Assembly (NCBI GenBank): GCA_035380045.1
Contig: DAOSWM010000001.1
Location: 71,764-135,763 of the forward strand
Direction: 5' to 3'
Origin: DAOSWM01 sp035380045
GTDB taxonomy: Bacteria; Bacteroidota; Bacteroidia; Bacteroidales; Tenuifilaceae
DNA length: 64,000 nt
Shown here: positions 42,379-51,964 of the stretch, one piece after another
Numbering within the stretch: position 1 is the first letter of the stretch
How the letters are laid out: each line of letters begins with the position of its first letter
Notes under the pieces: generated by a model
Seen by the model: the letters and a program-made list of their open reading frames with translations, nothing else
The model's database searches: none
Told to the model about the DNA's origin: nothing
Position numbers and translations under genes: made by a program

Positions 42379-43995
42379 CTATACCTGAGGTCCTGCTGCA
42401 ACCAGTTTCTTGCCAGCCTCGTTGTCGGTGAAGTTTTCAAAGTTTTTAATGAACTTTTCTGCTAAATTTCTAGCAGCATCGTCCCAGCCTTGTTGGTTTG
42501 GCCAGCTATTGCGAGGATTAAGGAAATGGCTGTCAACACCCTTAAGCGACTTTGGTATCTGAAGGTTGAAAATTGGAAGTACTTCAAATTCTGCATTCTC
42601 AATGCTCCCATCGAGGATGGAATTGATTATTGCTCGGGTTGAAGGTAGGTCGATTCGTTTTCCAACTCCGTATGCTCCTCCAATCCAACCAGTGTTAACC
42701 AGGTAAGCTGTCGATTGGTGTTCCACCATTTTTTTCACCAGCTCGCGAGAGTATACAGTTGGGTGCAGCAACAGGAATGCTTGTCCGAAACAGCTGCTGA
42801 ATGTAGGTTGAGGCTCTGTTACACCGAGTTCAGTTCCAGCCAGCTTGGAGGTGAAGCCGCTAAGGAAATGGTACTGCATTTGGTTTGGAGTGAGCTTGGC
42901 AACTGGGGGTAAAACGCCAAAAGCATCGGCGGTTAGGAAAATAACATTCTTGGCATGGCCCGCTTTAGAAACGGGTTTTACAATATTCTTGATGTGATAA
43001 ATTGGGTAGGAAACCCTTGTGTTTTCCGTTTTGGCTTTCGACTTAAAGTCGATAATTCCCTTTTCGTCAACAACCAGATTTTCAAGCAGAGCATCCCGGC
43101 GAATGGCGGCATAAATATCAGGCTCTTTTATTGGGTCAAGGTCGATGCATTTTGCGTAGCAACCTCCTTCGAAGTTGAAAACGCCCTCGTCGTCCCAGCC
43201 ATGCTCATCGTCGCCTATAAGTGCCCTGTTAGGGTCGGCCGACAGGGTTGTTTTTCCGGTTCCCGAAAGGCCAAAGAAAATGGCTACATCGCCATCCTTC
43301 CCAACATTGGCGCTACAGTGCATGGCTGCAATTCCTTGGAGAGGAAGGAAGTAGTTCATTACTGAGAATATTCCCTTCTTCATTTCACCACCGTACCACG
43401 AACCGCCAATAACTGCCATTCGTTCACCAAGGTGGAAGGCAACATATACTTCGCTGTTAAGCTTTTGCTCTTCCCACTTTGGGTTTACCGTTTTCGAAGC
43501 TACCATTACAACAAAGTCGGGTTCAAAGCTATTTAGCTCTTCGTCTGATGGCCGAATAAACATATTTTTTACGAAGTGAGCCTGCCATGCAACCTCAACA
43601 ATAAACCTTACTTTAAGTCGTGTTGCCTCGTTTGCGCCACAGTATGAATCAACTACGTACAGTTTTTTACCGCTAAGCTGCTCAGCGCTAATTTTTTTTA
43701 GGTGTTCCCAAACTTCAGGGCTAATGGGTTTGTTGTCGGAGCTCTTTTTACCTTTTTCTGCCCACCAAACATGCTGTTCGGAGCTTGGTTCGCGGACAAT
43801 ATACTTATCCTTTGGAGAACGTCCTGTAAAACGTCCAGTATCAACATTTACTGCACCTGTTGAGGTTACTTCTCCTCTTTCAAAACCCTCAAGATTTGAA
43901 TTAGTTTCGTGCTCAAACAGCAGCTCGTAGGAAGGGTTATAGTACAGTTCTTTTGGGGTTAAAATGCCGTAGGTTTCTAGGTTAAGTGGTTTCAT
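42379..43995 (-). CDS. pckA: Phosphoenolpyruvate carboxykinase (ATP)
   Basis: A 538-residue enzyme interconverting oxaloacetate and phosphoenolpyruvate. Motifs: TGRFTGRSPKDKYIV (oxaloacetate site), GGSWYGGEMKKGIF (metal-binding Lys), the kinase P-loop FFGLSGTGKTTLSADPNR and IGDDEHGWDDEGVFNFEGG. In fermentative Bacteroidota this enzyme fixes CO2 on the route to succinate. On the minus strand, TATATTTG at 44052-44059 is a probable -7 box, and a 25-bp palindrome lies in the leader. Confidence 0.97.
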   Translation of the reverse strand: MKPLNLETYGILTPKELYYNPSYELLFEHETNSNLEGFERGEVTSTGAVNVDTGRFTGRSPKDKYIVREPSSEQHVWWAEKGKKSSDNKPISPEVWEHLKKISAEQLSGKKLYVVDSYCGANEATRLKVRFIVEVAWQAHFVKNMFIRPSDEELNSFEPDFVVMVASKTVNPKWEEQKLNSEVYVAFHLGERMAVIGGSWYGGEMKKGIFSVMNYFLPLQGIAAMHCSANVGKDGDVAIFFGLSGTGKTTLSADPNRALIGDDEHGWDDEGVFNFEGGCYAKCIDLDPIKEPDIYAAIRRDALLENLVVDEKGIIDFKSKAKTENTRVSYPIYHIKNIVKPVSKAGHAKNVIFLTADAFGVLPPVAKLTPNQMQYHFLSGFTSKLAGTELGVTEPQPTFSSCFGQAFLLLHPTVYSRELVKKMVEHQSTAYLVNTGWIGGAYGVGKRIDLPSTRAIINSILDGSIENAEFEVLPIFNLQIPKSLKGVDSHFLNPRNSWPNQQGWDDAARNLAEKFIKNFENFTDNEAGKKLVAAGPQV

Positions 43996-44020
43996 GCCAG
44001 TATTTGTTTAAAATAAATAG

Positions 44021-44059
44021 GGCGAACAGGTTTAACCGATTCGCCAAAAAGCAAATATA
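44021..44059 (-). promoter_or_regulatory. pckA promoter with palindromic leader element
   Basis: The -7 box TATATTTG reads on the minus strand at 44052-44059. Just downstream (44021-44045) lies a 25-bp palindrome: GGCGAA / TTCGCC arms and inner GGTT / AACC, interrupted by one pair of mismatches each side. It sits at the predicted transcription start, suitable for a repressor site or an RNA hairpin. Confidence 0.5.
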
Positions 44060-44120
44060 CTAGCATTTTGCTAAAGTTGATTAATTGTTTCTATGTTTTA
44101 AATCAACAATTGGGATGATT

Positions 44121-45212
44121 CTATACAATTTTTTTGTCGATAAACTTCGAGTTCATTAGCCTGGCAACCGCCATGTACGATGGGGTAAACTTAACCCTGT
44201 CGCCAACTTTATATCTACATTGTTTGCCCTTAATTACGGGACCTAAATCGTAAACGCTCATATCGGATGTGGTTCCGGCAAAACGAATTTCCGGATCGGC
44301 AGGTGTAAGCTCGTTCACGTCTACATCGAGTAGCCCGAAATCGAGTATAGCCCGGTAGCTATGGTCGTAGTCAAGCTTTTCGGTATCGGCTGTATGGCCA
44401 ATATTTCCTTCAGTTAGAAGACCATCAGGATTGGTTTCCTTGAGCTCGAGTTCTATTACATTCCCAAGATATTCAAAGGCATCGATGGAGAGATTTCGAA
44501 ATTTTTTGTTATCGAAAGGAGTTGTTCCCAGGAATGCAGCTTCACCAATTCGAAGGTGGTTAATATTTTTTGGCATAGCCGTTTTGCCGGTTAGCGGCAA
44601 GGTTATTGAACTTCCTCCAGAAATAATGGGTAGCGTTGTGTTAAATTTTGCCTCAATTAGCTGCTTGTAAAGCGATAGTTGCAGCAATTTATCGTAGGTA
44701 GGTTGGATTCCGTACATGCAGCCCAAGTTGGTTCCAATTCCCTCAATACGAATATTTTCAAGTTCAAAAACCCGTTTGTAGAAGTCGATAACCTTTTCGC
44801 GCAGAATTCCTTCACGAAGTTCGCCAAGCTCAATCATAATAATTATGCGATGCTTTTTCCCCTGTATGCCGGCTTCACGATTTAGCGCTTCTATAGTTCG
44901 GAATGATGAGTTAAGAGAAATATCAGCATAGGAAACAATGGACTTAATACTGTCCATTGCCGGAGGTTTTGCGTACATTGTAACAATGTCGGGGTTAATC
45001 TCCTTAACTCGTTTTAACCCCGAGAGGCGCGAATCACCAACGCTGTGAAGTTTTTTTACAACCGGGTGGAATAGGAGTTTCTCAAGAAACTCCTTATGAC
45101 CCGATAAAACCTTAACAATAAGGCTCCACTGAACGTTATGCTTTTCGAGAAATGTGTTTATTTTCTCAACGTTACCAATTATTTTTTCGGTTTTTACAAT
45201 AAGCTGAGCCAT
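44121..45212 (-). CDS. Alanine/ornithine racemase-family PLP enzyme
   Basis: A 363-residue fold-type III PLP enzyme. The N-terminal barrel starts with the PLP lysine at K34 (WSLIVKVLSGH); IGTNLGCMYG and ISGGSSITLPL form the phosphate-binding side, and a C-terminal beta domain begins near 250. The family includes ornithine racemase from Clostridium and related alanine-racemase-like proteins. The amino acid used cannot be read from sequence. It starts 2 bases after the stop of the acetyltransferase gene, so they form a coupled pair. Confidence 0.85.
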   Translation of the reverse strand: MAQLIVKTEKIIGNVEKINTFLEKHNVQWSLIVKVLSGHKEFLEKLLFHPVVKKLHSVGDSRLSGLKRVKEINPDIVTMYAKPPAMDSIKSIVSYADISLNSSFRTIEALNREAGIQGKKHRIIIMIELGELREGILREKVIDFYKRVFELENIRIEGIGTNLGCMYGIQPTYDKLLQLSLYKQLIEAKFNTTLPIISGGSSITLPLTGKTAMPKNINHLRIGEAAFLGTTPFDNKKFRNLSIDAFEYLGNVIELELKETNPDGLLTEGNIGHTADTEKLDYDHSYRAILDFGLLDVDVNELTPADPEIRFAGTTSDMSVYDLGPVIKGKQCRYKVGDRVKFTPSYMAVARLMNSKFIDKKIV

Positions 45213-45214
45213 GG

Positions 45215-45661
45215 TTACTTGGTTTTATGGTAACGCATTTCGGCATACTTGGTGGTGAAGCCAACCCTTTCGTAAAGTCTTTTAGCTGGGTTGTCGTACT
45301 CTACGTGTAACTTCACGTCTCCCTTTGAACGGCTTATGGCCTCCTTAATCATTTCACCACCAATACCTTTCCCGCGAAATTTCGCATCAACAGCAATGTA
45401 AACAAGTATGTTTTCAGGAATAAATCCTTCCATTCCTGTTTCATTCATAACAACAACCCCGGCAAGCTGGTTTTCGAAGTAACCGGTTAGAATAAAGCCA
45501 CCCTTACCGTTATTCTTTGAAAAGGCGTACTCAATACATTTTCCTATCGCTTCTTTCGAATCGCCAAAGCGATCGAGATGGGTATGTAAAAAATCAATAA
45601 TTTCCTGAATTGTCAGCTCTTTTAGTTCTTCTGGTGAGTTAATCTGATTAATTTTAAGCAT
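45215..45661 (-). CDS. GNAT family N-acetyltransferase
   Basis: A 148-residue acetyltransferase. The acetyl-CoA site (motif A) is AVDAKFRGKGIGGEMIKEAI with the Q/RxxGxG/A form RGKGIG, followed by motif B in LHVEYDNPAKRLYERVGF. Short N-terminal helices precede. Substrate unknown; the adjacent amino-acid racemase suggests an amino-acid-type substrate, which is only inferred. A very good promoter lies about 95 bases upstream. Confidence 0.88.
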   Translation of the reverse strand: MLKINQINSPEELKELTIQEIIDFLHTHLDRFGDSKEAIGKCIEYAFSKNNGKGGFILTGYFENQLAGVVVMNETGMEGFIPENILVYIAVDAKFRGKGIGGEMIKEAISRSKGDVKLHVEYDNPAKRLYERVGFTTKYAEMRYHKTK

Positions 45662-45756
45662 AAAAAAATATTTAGTTGAACAATATGCTACTATGGAATG
45701 CTATTGAGAGCATACCGATGAGATATGTAAATAGTAGCGTGATGATTGATTATATG

Positions 45757-45788
45757 CAAATATAATGATTTTTTGGTACTTCACCAAA
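45757..45788 (-). promoter_or_regulatory. Consensus promoter for the acetyltransferase-racemase pair
   Basis: On the minus strand TTTG (45785-45788), a 20-base spacer and TATATTTG (45757-45764) match the Bacteroidota promoter exactly. Transcription would begin near 45750, leaving a leader of about 90 bases. Confidence 0.8.
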
Positions 45789-45797
45789 TTAAATGAC

Positions 45798-45821
45798 ATA
45801 TATATACATATGTATATATAT
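45798..45821. repeat. 24-bp perfect AT-rich palindrome
   Basis: Alternating A and T on both sides of a central CATATG give a perfect 24-base palindrome. It lies 10 bases upstream of the -33 box of the acetyltransferase promoter. It may be an upstream regulatory site or a cruciform-prone tract. Confidence 0.65.
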
Positions 45822-45841
45822 AAATATGAGTTGTTTAAAAC

Positions 45842-45871
45842 AAAAAAGGAGAGCCCTAGTTGGCCCTCCTT
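45842..45871 (-). terminator. Terminator after the M3 peptidase gene
   Basis: AAGGAGAGCC and GGCCCTCCTT pair over ten positions with one mismatch; on the minus strand the stem is followed by TTTTTTG and further Ts. It begins 25 bases after the stop of the peptidase gene. Confidence 0.8.
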
Positions 45872-45895
45872 GTGTGGTTTATGTGAGTATGTGTA

Positions 45896-48007
45896 TTACT
45901 GCTTTAGTCCACTGCGTTCAAGAAGTGCATCGATGGTTGGTTCCTGTCCTCTGAAACGTTTGTAAATAGTCATAGGATGCTCGCTTCCGCCCTTAGAAAG
46001 GATGTTTTCGCGGAAAGAGTTTGCTACATCGGTATTGAAAATGCCTTCCTTTTTGAAAACTGAGTAAGCATCAGCATCGAGAACTTCGGCCCATTTGTAG
46101 CTGTAATAACCAGCAGCGTAGCCGCCACCGAAAATGTGAGTAAAGGATGTGCTGGTAAGGGAGTTATCAACAGGAGGCATAACATCGGCTTTAGCCATAT
46201 GCTTCTTCTCAAAAGCATTCACATCGCCGGTGAAAGGTTTCTCAATGCTGTACCAAGCCATATCAACCATTCCGAGGCTTAGCTGCCTAATGGAAAGCGA
46301 ACCCGATATGAAGTTTTGGCTATTTACAATTGCCTGAACCATTTCCTCTGGAATTTTTTCGCCAGTTTGGTAATGAACGGCAAACATATCGAGGTACTCT
46401 TTCTCAACAGCCCAGTTTTCCATAACTTGGGAAGGAAGCTCAACAAAATCTCTGTAAACGCTGGTTCCCGATAATCCAGAGTAGTTTACTTTTGAGAAAA
46501 TGCCGTGCAACGCATGGCCAAACTCGTGGAGGAATGTGTTGAACTCATCGAAAGTTAGGAGCGAGGGGGCATCCTCGGTGGGTTTTGTGAAATTTGTTAC
46601 TATACTAACCAATGGTCTAATGTCTTTCCCGTCAATTACTTGTTGCTCACGGAAGTTAGTCATCCAAGCTCCGCTGCTTTTCCCTTCCCTTGGGAAGAAG
46701 TCGAGGTAAAGAATTGCCAGGAATGAGCCATCCTTGTCAATTACCTCGTAGGTTTCAACATCGGGGTGGTAAACCTGAATATTTTTAATGGGTTTGAAGG
46801 TAATACCGTAAAGTTTAGTTGCCAAAGCGAAAACCCCTTCCTTCACTTTTTCGAGCTGGAAGTAAGGCTTTAGCTCCTCCTCGTTGAAGTTGAACTTTTT
46901 ATTTTTAAGTTTTTCGCTGTAGAAAGCCCAGTCCCACTTTTGTAATGGCTCGTTAAATCCCAGTGATTTAGCCATTTCGGTAACCTCTTCTAAATCTTTC
47001 TTTGCGAATGGTAACGAAGCGGTAAGCAGCTCATCGAGGAACGAGTTCACCTTCTCGGCTGATTCGGCCATGCGTTCCTCAAGAACGAAGTCGGCATAGG
47101 ATTTATACCCAAGAATGTTAACCAGCTCGAGCTCCAGGTTCACGATTCGCTTAATTAGCTCGGTGTTGTTGTACTCATTGTTCTTTAGGCAGCGACTTCC
47201 GTAAGCACGGTACATCTTTTCACGGAGCTCACGACGTTCGGAGTACTTCATGAAAGGACCGAACATTGGATAATCGAGGGTAAAAACCCAGCCTTCCATA
47301 CCTTTCTGCTTTGCTGTGAATGCAGCAGCATCGATTAAACTTTTTGGTAGACCTGCCAGATCCTCATCCTTAGTGATTTGAAGGGTAAACGCGTTGGTTT
47401 CGGCCAGAACATTCTCGCTGAATTGCAGAGAAAGCTGCGAAAGTTCGCGGGTAATTTCACGGTACTTCTCTTTTTGCTCCTCGTTTAGGTTGGCTCCGCT
47501 TCGTACAAAACCTTTGTAAGTTTTTTCCAGAAGAGTAGACTGCTCGGGAGTTAGCTGGTAATTTTCACGCTCGTTCCATACCGTTTTTACCCTTTCGAAG
47601 AGGATAGGGTTTAAGCGGATATCGTTGCTGTAATCGGTTAGCTTTGGAGCAACTTCACGAACTATTTTTTGAAGCGTACTGTCGGTTTCAGCATAGTTCA
47701 AGTTAAAAAGGATGGTTGAGATGGTTGTGAGCTTACTGCCAGCCCTATCCATAGCTTCAATTGTATTCTCGAAAGTAGGAGAGTCGGGATTGTTAATAAT
47801 TGCATCCATCTCGGAGCGGGCATTTGTAATAGCAGAGTCGATAGCTGGAACATAATGCTCTCGCTTAATTTCCTCAAATGGAGGAGTTTGGTGAGGGGTG
47901 TTGAAGTCAGAAAGTAAAGGATTTCCCCCCTTCTTTTCTCCATTGCTACACGATACCAAAGAAAATGCAACAAATATTGCCATTGGGAATAATCTTATGT
48001 GATTCAT
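45896..48007 (-). CDS. M3 family oligopeptidase lipoprotein (Dcp-like)
   Basis: A 703-residue zinc metallopeptidase of the thimet oligopeptidase/peptidyl-dipeptidase Dcp family. The catalytic HEFGH is in FNTFLHEFGHALHG, with the third zinc ligand Glu in ELPSQVMENWAVE; FGGGYAAGYYSYKWAE near the C-terminus is a strong M3 signature. The N-terminus is a lipoprotein signal (MAIFVAFSLVSC), so it acts in the periplasm or at the outer membrane on short peptides. It stands alone with its own terminator. Confidence 0.94.
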   Translation of the reverse strand: MNHIRLFPMAIFVAFSLVSCSNGEKKGGNPLLSDFNTPHQTPPFEEIKREHYVPAIDSAITNARSEMDAIINNPDSPTFENTIEAMDRAGSKLTTISTILFNLNYAETDSTLQKIVREVAPKLTDYSNDIRLNPILFERVKTVWNERENYQLTPEQSTLLEKTYKGFVRSGANLNEEQKEKYREITRELSQLSLQFSENVLAETNAFTLQITKDEDLAGLPKSLIDAAAFTAKQKGMEGWVFTLDYPMFGPFMKYSERRELREKMYRAYGSRCLKNNEYNNTELIKRIVNLELELVNILGYKSYADFVLEERMAESAEKVNSFLDELLTASLPFAKKDLEEVTEMAKSLGFNEPLQKWDWAFYSEKLKNKKFNFNEEELKPYFQLEKVKEGVFALATKLYGITFKPIKNIQVYHPDVETYEVIDKDGSFLAILYLDFFPREGKSSGAWMTNFREQQVIDGKDIRPLVSIVTNFTKPTEDAPSLLTFDEFNTFLHEFGHALHGIFSKVNYSGLSGTSVYRDFVELPSQVMENWAVEKEYLDMFAVHYQTGEKIPEEMVQAIVNSQNFISGSLSIRQLSLGMVDMAWYSIEKPFTGDVNAFEKKHMAKADVMPPVDNSLTSTSFTHIFGGGYAAGYYSYKWAEVLDADAYSVFKKEGIFNTDVANSFRENILSKGGSEHPMTIYKRFRGQEPTIDALLERSGLKQ

Positions 48008-48106
48008 TTTCGTTACTTTTATTAATTTAAAGTGTGCAAAATAAGTGAATAGTTTTCGAAAAATGGCAATTTTTGATATATTTTTAATTGAAGTTTAATA
48101 TTGATT

Positions 48107-50686
48107 ATGTATAGTTTTTTCGATAGCATTAAGCCCTTTATATTATCAATCGTAATAATTTTTCTTTGTAGTTCGGTCAAGGCTCAACAATCTACTGATG
48201 AGGTTAACCTTAAAAAACCAAACTTAAAACTTTTTGAACATATAGTAAAAGTTCGGATTGATAGTATTAGGAAAGAGAGTGGATTGATACCCTTTGTTAA
48301 TGATACTATTCTTTACCTTTCTAGTAGAAATCATGCTAAGTATCTTACAAAAACTCAAAATTTAAGCCATTACCAATCGGGTAGCCGATCGAAACGTACA
48401 TACCATGAACGAGCAGTAAAGTACGGGGCAGAGGATTACTATGTTTCTGAAAACCTGGCAAAAGTTAATATTATTAAAAGTAATAAGGGTGATGTGTGTA
48501 TAAATTACACTTATGAAGAGTTAGCCGGACAGGTAATTAGCGATTGGGAGACCTCCTTAAGCAGCATGATAAATATTGTAACGCCTTCCCATGTGATTAT
48601 TGGAGTTGCTTCGTGGCTTGATGAGGAGAATGCTGAGATTCGGCTGGCTGCAAGTTTTGCAGCAGTAACACGTGATTATAAAGCAAAACATTATGATGCG
48701 TATTTTCCGTATGCTGATGAGAATTTGGTTTTAGGTTATAGAAATTTAATACCTGAAACCAAACCACCTCGAAAGTACGACTGGGGGCTGGGGGCAAAAC
48801 CTAACAAGGAAGCACTGGAGAACTATCGGCGAATTAGTAGAATGGTGAATACTCTGGAACTCCTTCATAGGAACGATTCGGTTTTTGTGGTTTTTACAAA
48901 CCCCAGAATTATCGAAAAATTATTTGAGGATAGTAACGATGGCTTATGTCTTGAAGTGGTGTCAAAGAATAGTTACCCCTGTGGCACCAATATGAATGAT
49001 TACATTCGTGAGGAGGAGGAGTATACAATTAAGGGAGAACTATTAATGCCATTGTATCGGAATTATTTCTTGACAGGAATAAACGATTCAAAAAAGAAAC
49101 CAAAAGTTTGGGTGAAATTCCTTTCAAAAGTTCCCCAAAATTATTTATCGGTTCCACACAAAGTTAACCTGGTAATCATAAAAAGTAAGCGAATAGTTGA
49201 TATAATCACATTTAATGAAGCGCCTGCCCAGATAAAGGATTTAGCATTACGCTTTACACCCGCAAACGATAGTTTGCCCGTTCCAGGGTATTTTATTCCG
49301 CATTTAAGGCGGGATACGCTAAAGTTAAGAGTTTACTTTGACCAAAATAAATCAGAAGTAATTGACGCAATTGGAGATAGTATTGAGAATTGGGTTAGAG
49401 ATAAGGAGTTACAAAGGGCTGCGGTTTATGCATATGCAAGCATTGAGGGGACCGATGTAATAAATCGTGACCTTACGAACCGCAGAGCAAATGAAATGAT
49501 GTCGTACTTTGATACGCGTGAGGGAAGTAAAGTGCCAACGGTTAGAGTAACTATGGAGAATTGGTTCTCTTTTTTCAATGATATTAGAAATTCAAAGCAT
49601 GATTTTTTGCGGAACATGGATACAGCACAGGTTCGAAATTACGTGAATCAGAAGTTACAAAGCCGAGAACTTGAACCAATTCTGGCACGCCACAGGTATG
49701 CTGATTTAAAAATTTTAGCGTATAAAATTGTAAGCGATGTTAATATTGATGAGCTGGCAATGGCTGAGTACAACTTTTTGTTTGATGATTTAAAAAGACA
49801 GTTCATAAGCGATCCGAACAGCTTCAATATCTCGTTACCCGTAAAACAGCGGTTCGAGCTAGTTCAACTTTACCTGCTGCATCGTGTTACTGAATTTCGA
49901 GTTAAGTGGAGCGATGTTGACCGATTGCCAATAAGTATTTTTTCAGATAGAACGTTTGATGTTGCATCTGAACCATTGGCTCAGTTATACTATAACAAAC
50001 TTCGTTTTAAGTTGACCAATCAGGGGCACACCTTCTCCCATAGAGATAGCTTGTTGGTTTTAAGGGAATTGAATAGATTTCCTTTTCCTGATCCGGCAGT
50101 GATATACAATTACCTTATAACCCTACTGAACGATAAGGAGAATGATAGTTTTGAACCATACTACAGAAGGAGTAAGTTGAACGAGATAAACACACTTATA
50201 ATGAGGCTTGAAGGAACAGATATTGAAAGGGAAACCATTGAAAGATTTAAGTTGTATTATCATTTTCTGAATGCGGAGAGCGATTTATACGTAAATAAGT
50301 TGGGAAGAATGAGTAAAGAAGTGAAAGAATCGCTTGATTTCATATATAACTATTTAACAAAATATCCCCCGGCGGAGAAATCGGCGGTTGAGTTGTCACA
50401 GTTTTTTGCTGCATTCCATTGGTATGAAGAAGCTATGCAAATAATTGAACCGTACGCTTTTGGAGAAAAGAATAGTAAAGAAATTTTTATTGCATACTTA
50501 AAATATTTTTATGCGAATCCACGGGTAAAGCAGAATACCGATTTTTACCAGTTCCTAAAGGACGCAGCAGATTTGCTTGATGAGCATGAGTGGTGTAACC
50601 TGTTTGAGGGAGAATGGCCAGTAAACTTTCAGGTTCTTGACCATGAGCCACTTAGGTTGCTGTACTGCAAAATATGCAGGAATTAG
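48107..50686 (+). CDS. Secreted protein with CAP (SCP) and OmpA-like domains
   Basis: An 859-residue protein with a signal peptide (FILSIVIIFLCSSVKA, cleavage before QQ). Residues about 38-190 resemble a CAP/SCP domain: RNHAKYLTKTQNLSHYQSG, ERAVKYGAEDYYVSENLAK and a later SDWETSLSSM with SHVIIGVASW. Residues about 405-490 resemble an OmpA-like peptidoglycan-binding fold (LKLRVYFDQNKSEV, YASIEGTDVINRDLTNRRA). The C-terminal 300 residues are helical and TPR-like. The start is ATG (MYSFFDS); a TTG two codons earlier is possible. It may be a wall-anchored surface protein. No named family covers the full length. Confidence 0.75.
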   Translation: MYSFFDSIKPFILSIVIIFLCSSVKAQQSTDEVNLKKPNLKLFEHIVKVRIDSIRKESGLIPFVNDTILYLSSRNHAKYLTKTQNLSHYQSGSRSKRTYHERAVKYGAEDYYVSENLAKVNIIKSNKGDVCINYTYEELAGQVISDWETSLSSMINIVTPSHVIIGVASWLDEENAEIRLAASFAAVTRDYKAKHYDAYFPYADENLVLGYRNLIPETKPPRKYDWGLGAKPNKEALENYRRISRMVNTLELLHRNDSVFVVFTNPRIIEKLFEDSNDGLCLEVVSKNSYPCGTNMNDYIREEEEYTIKGELLMPLYRNYFLTGINDSKKKPKVWVKFLSKVPQNYLSVPHKVNLVIIKSKRIVDIITFNEAPAQIKDLALRFTPANDSLPVPGYFIPHLRRDTLKLRVYFDQNKSEVIDAIGDSIENWVRDKELQRAAVYAYASIEGTDVINRDLTNRRANEMMSYFDTREGSKVPTVRVTMENWFSFFNDIRNSKHDFLRNMDTAQVRNYVNQKLQSRELEPILARHRYADLKILAYKIVSDVNIDELAMAEYNFLFDDLKRQFISDPNSFNISLPVKQRFELVQLYLLHRVTEFRVKWSDVDRLPISIFSDRTFDVASEPLAQLYYNKLRFKLTNQGHTFSHRDSLLVLRELNRFPFPDPAVIYNYLITLLNDKENDSFEPYYRRSKLNEINTLIMRLEGTDIERETIERFKLYYHFLNAESDLYVNKLGRMSKEVKESLDFIYNYLTKYPPAEKSAVELSQFFAAFHWYEEAMQIIEPYAFGEKNSKEIFIAYLKYFYANPRVKQNTDFYQFLKDAADLLDEHEWCNLFEGEWPVNFQVLDHEPLRLLYCKICRN

Positions 50687-51762
50687 CGTTGTAAGCTTGT
50701 ATTCCTGTATTCTTGTGGAGTGAACCCGGTTATTTTTTTAAAGACTGTAAAAAAAGATGATTTGCTACTAAACCCACACTCGTATCCAATCGCTTCAATG
50801 GAGTATTGGTTCTTTGCATTTCGAAGCTGTTTCTTAACCTCTTCAACCCTAAACTCGTTTACAAAACGGAAAAAATTTTTTCCAATATCAACATTAAGCA
50901 CTTCCGTAATCTGATACTTTGGGTATCCAATTGTATTGGATAGAGTTTCCATGTTAAAATCAGGGTTTAGGTATGGTTTTTTACTTTTAAAAAAATCGGT
51001 AATCTTACTCTTTATTAAATTCTTACGTTCTGCAGTAAGGACAGATTTGCTGTATCTTTCGTTGACTTGTGTGAAAGGAGCCTTTGGATATATAGCTTGT
51101 TGTTTTAGACCGTAAAATCCTAGGATATAAACTAGCAGAAGTAGAGCAGAATAGTTGTATATGGGGGAAAGAGGGAATTCAATTTTTAGCAATATTGAAA
51201 GTAACGAGGTTAATACTAACACCAAACAGTAAAGGTTGTAAAAAACAACAATAAATACCAACCAGGTTAGCTTTTTATTGCTTTCAATGGTTGAATACTC
51301 ATTTAACAAACTGTTTCTATGCCTGAAAATAGTAACAGCAGAGGCATAGTTGTAAGCAATCCACGAAGCGATAGAAGCAACGGAAAATGCAGTTCGGAAC
51401 CAGAACAACGAATCCATTTCCAGGAAAGTATTCATTGCGTAAGGTTCGTGCATCACGTAAGCAAAAACTTCAAAGAACAGGAATGGGATAAGGTGTGGAA
51501 GTTGAATCCATTTTGGGGAGTAGCTTTTATTTACAAGTGATGTAACGTAAAGGTAAAAGGCTGGGTTAAAGAGCAAGAACGAACTTGATAGGAGAGGATA
51601 CCCAAATACACTGTAATCAATTCCACACGTTAAAAACTCAATAGCAAGTAATGAGAGCCAACCCGCAAGGATTTTATCGGGTATGCTCCTGCTTTTTTTT
51701 GAAATCATAATAATAGCGGCAAAGAGGCTTTGAGAGAATCCTAGCCATGCAATTGTTTCCAT
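50683..51762 (-). CDS. AraC-type regulator with membrane-embedded N-terminal half
   Basis: A 359-residue protein. Residues 1-225 contain about seven hydrophobic helices (for example LSLLAIEFLTCGIDYSVFGY and IYNYSALLLLVYILGFYGL). Residues about 255-355 form an AraC double helix-turn-helix, ending in AIGYECGFSSKSSFFTVFKK and TGFTPQEYR. Regulators of this type sense a signal in the membrane and bind DNA directly, skipping a phospho-relay. Its stop overlaps the end of the CAP/OmpA-like gene by 4 bases. Targets are unknown. Confidence 0.9.
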   Translation of the reverse strand: METIAWLGFSQSLFAAIIMISKKSRSIPDKILAGWLSLLAIEFLTCGIDYSVFGYPLLSSSFLLFNPAFYLYVTSLVNKSYSPKWIQLPHLIPFLFFEVFAYVMHEPYAMNTFLEMDSLFWFRTAFSVASIASWIAYNYASAVTIFRHRNSLLNEYSTIESNKKLTWLVFIVVFYNLYCLVLVLTSLLSILLKIEFPLSPIYNYSALLLLVYILGFYGLKQQAIYPKAPFTQVNERYSKSVLTAERKNLIKSKITDFFKSKKPYLNPDFNMETLSNTIGYPKYQITEVLNVDIGKNFFRFVNEFRVEEVKKQLRNAKNQYSIEAIGYECGFSSKSSFFTVFKKITGFTPQEYRNTSLQR

Positions 51763-51964
51763 GCTCGATTTTTTCTATGACAAGTTTATTTAAAAAAAAA
51801 TGAAAAGAAAAGAACAAAGCGAATAATTGCTTGCAAACGAGTGAAGATTGTTCATGATGATAGAGAAAAGCCAATAATCACATTGTTTTTTTGAGACAAC
51901 ATACAAACAGGAAATTTAAAGTGTATATTTACCAAGTTAAATCATCATTAATAAATCAATTTAT

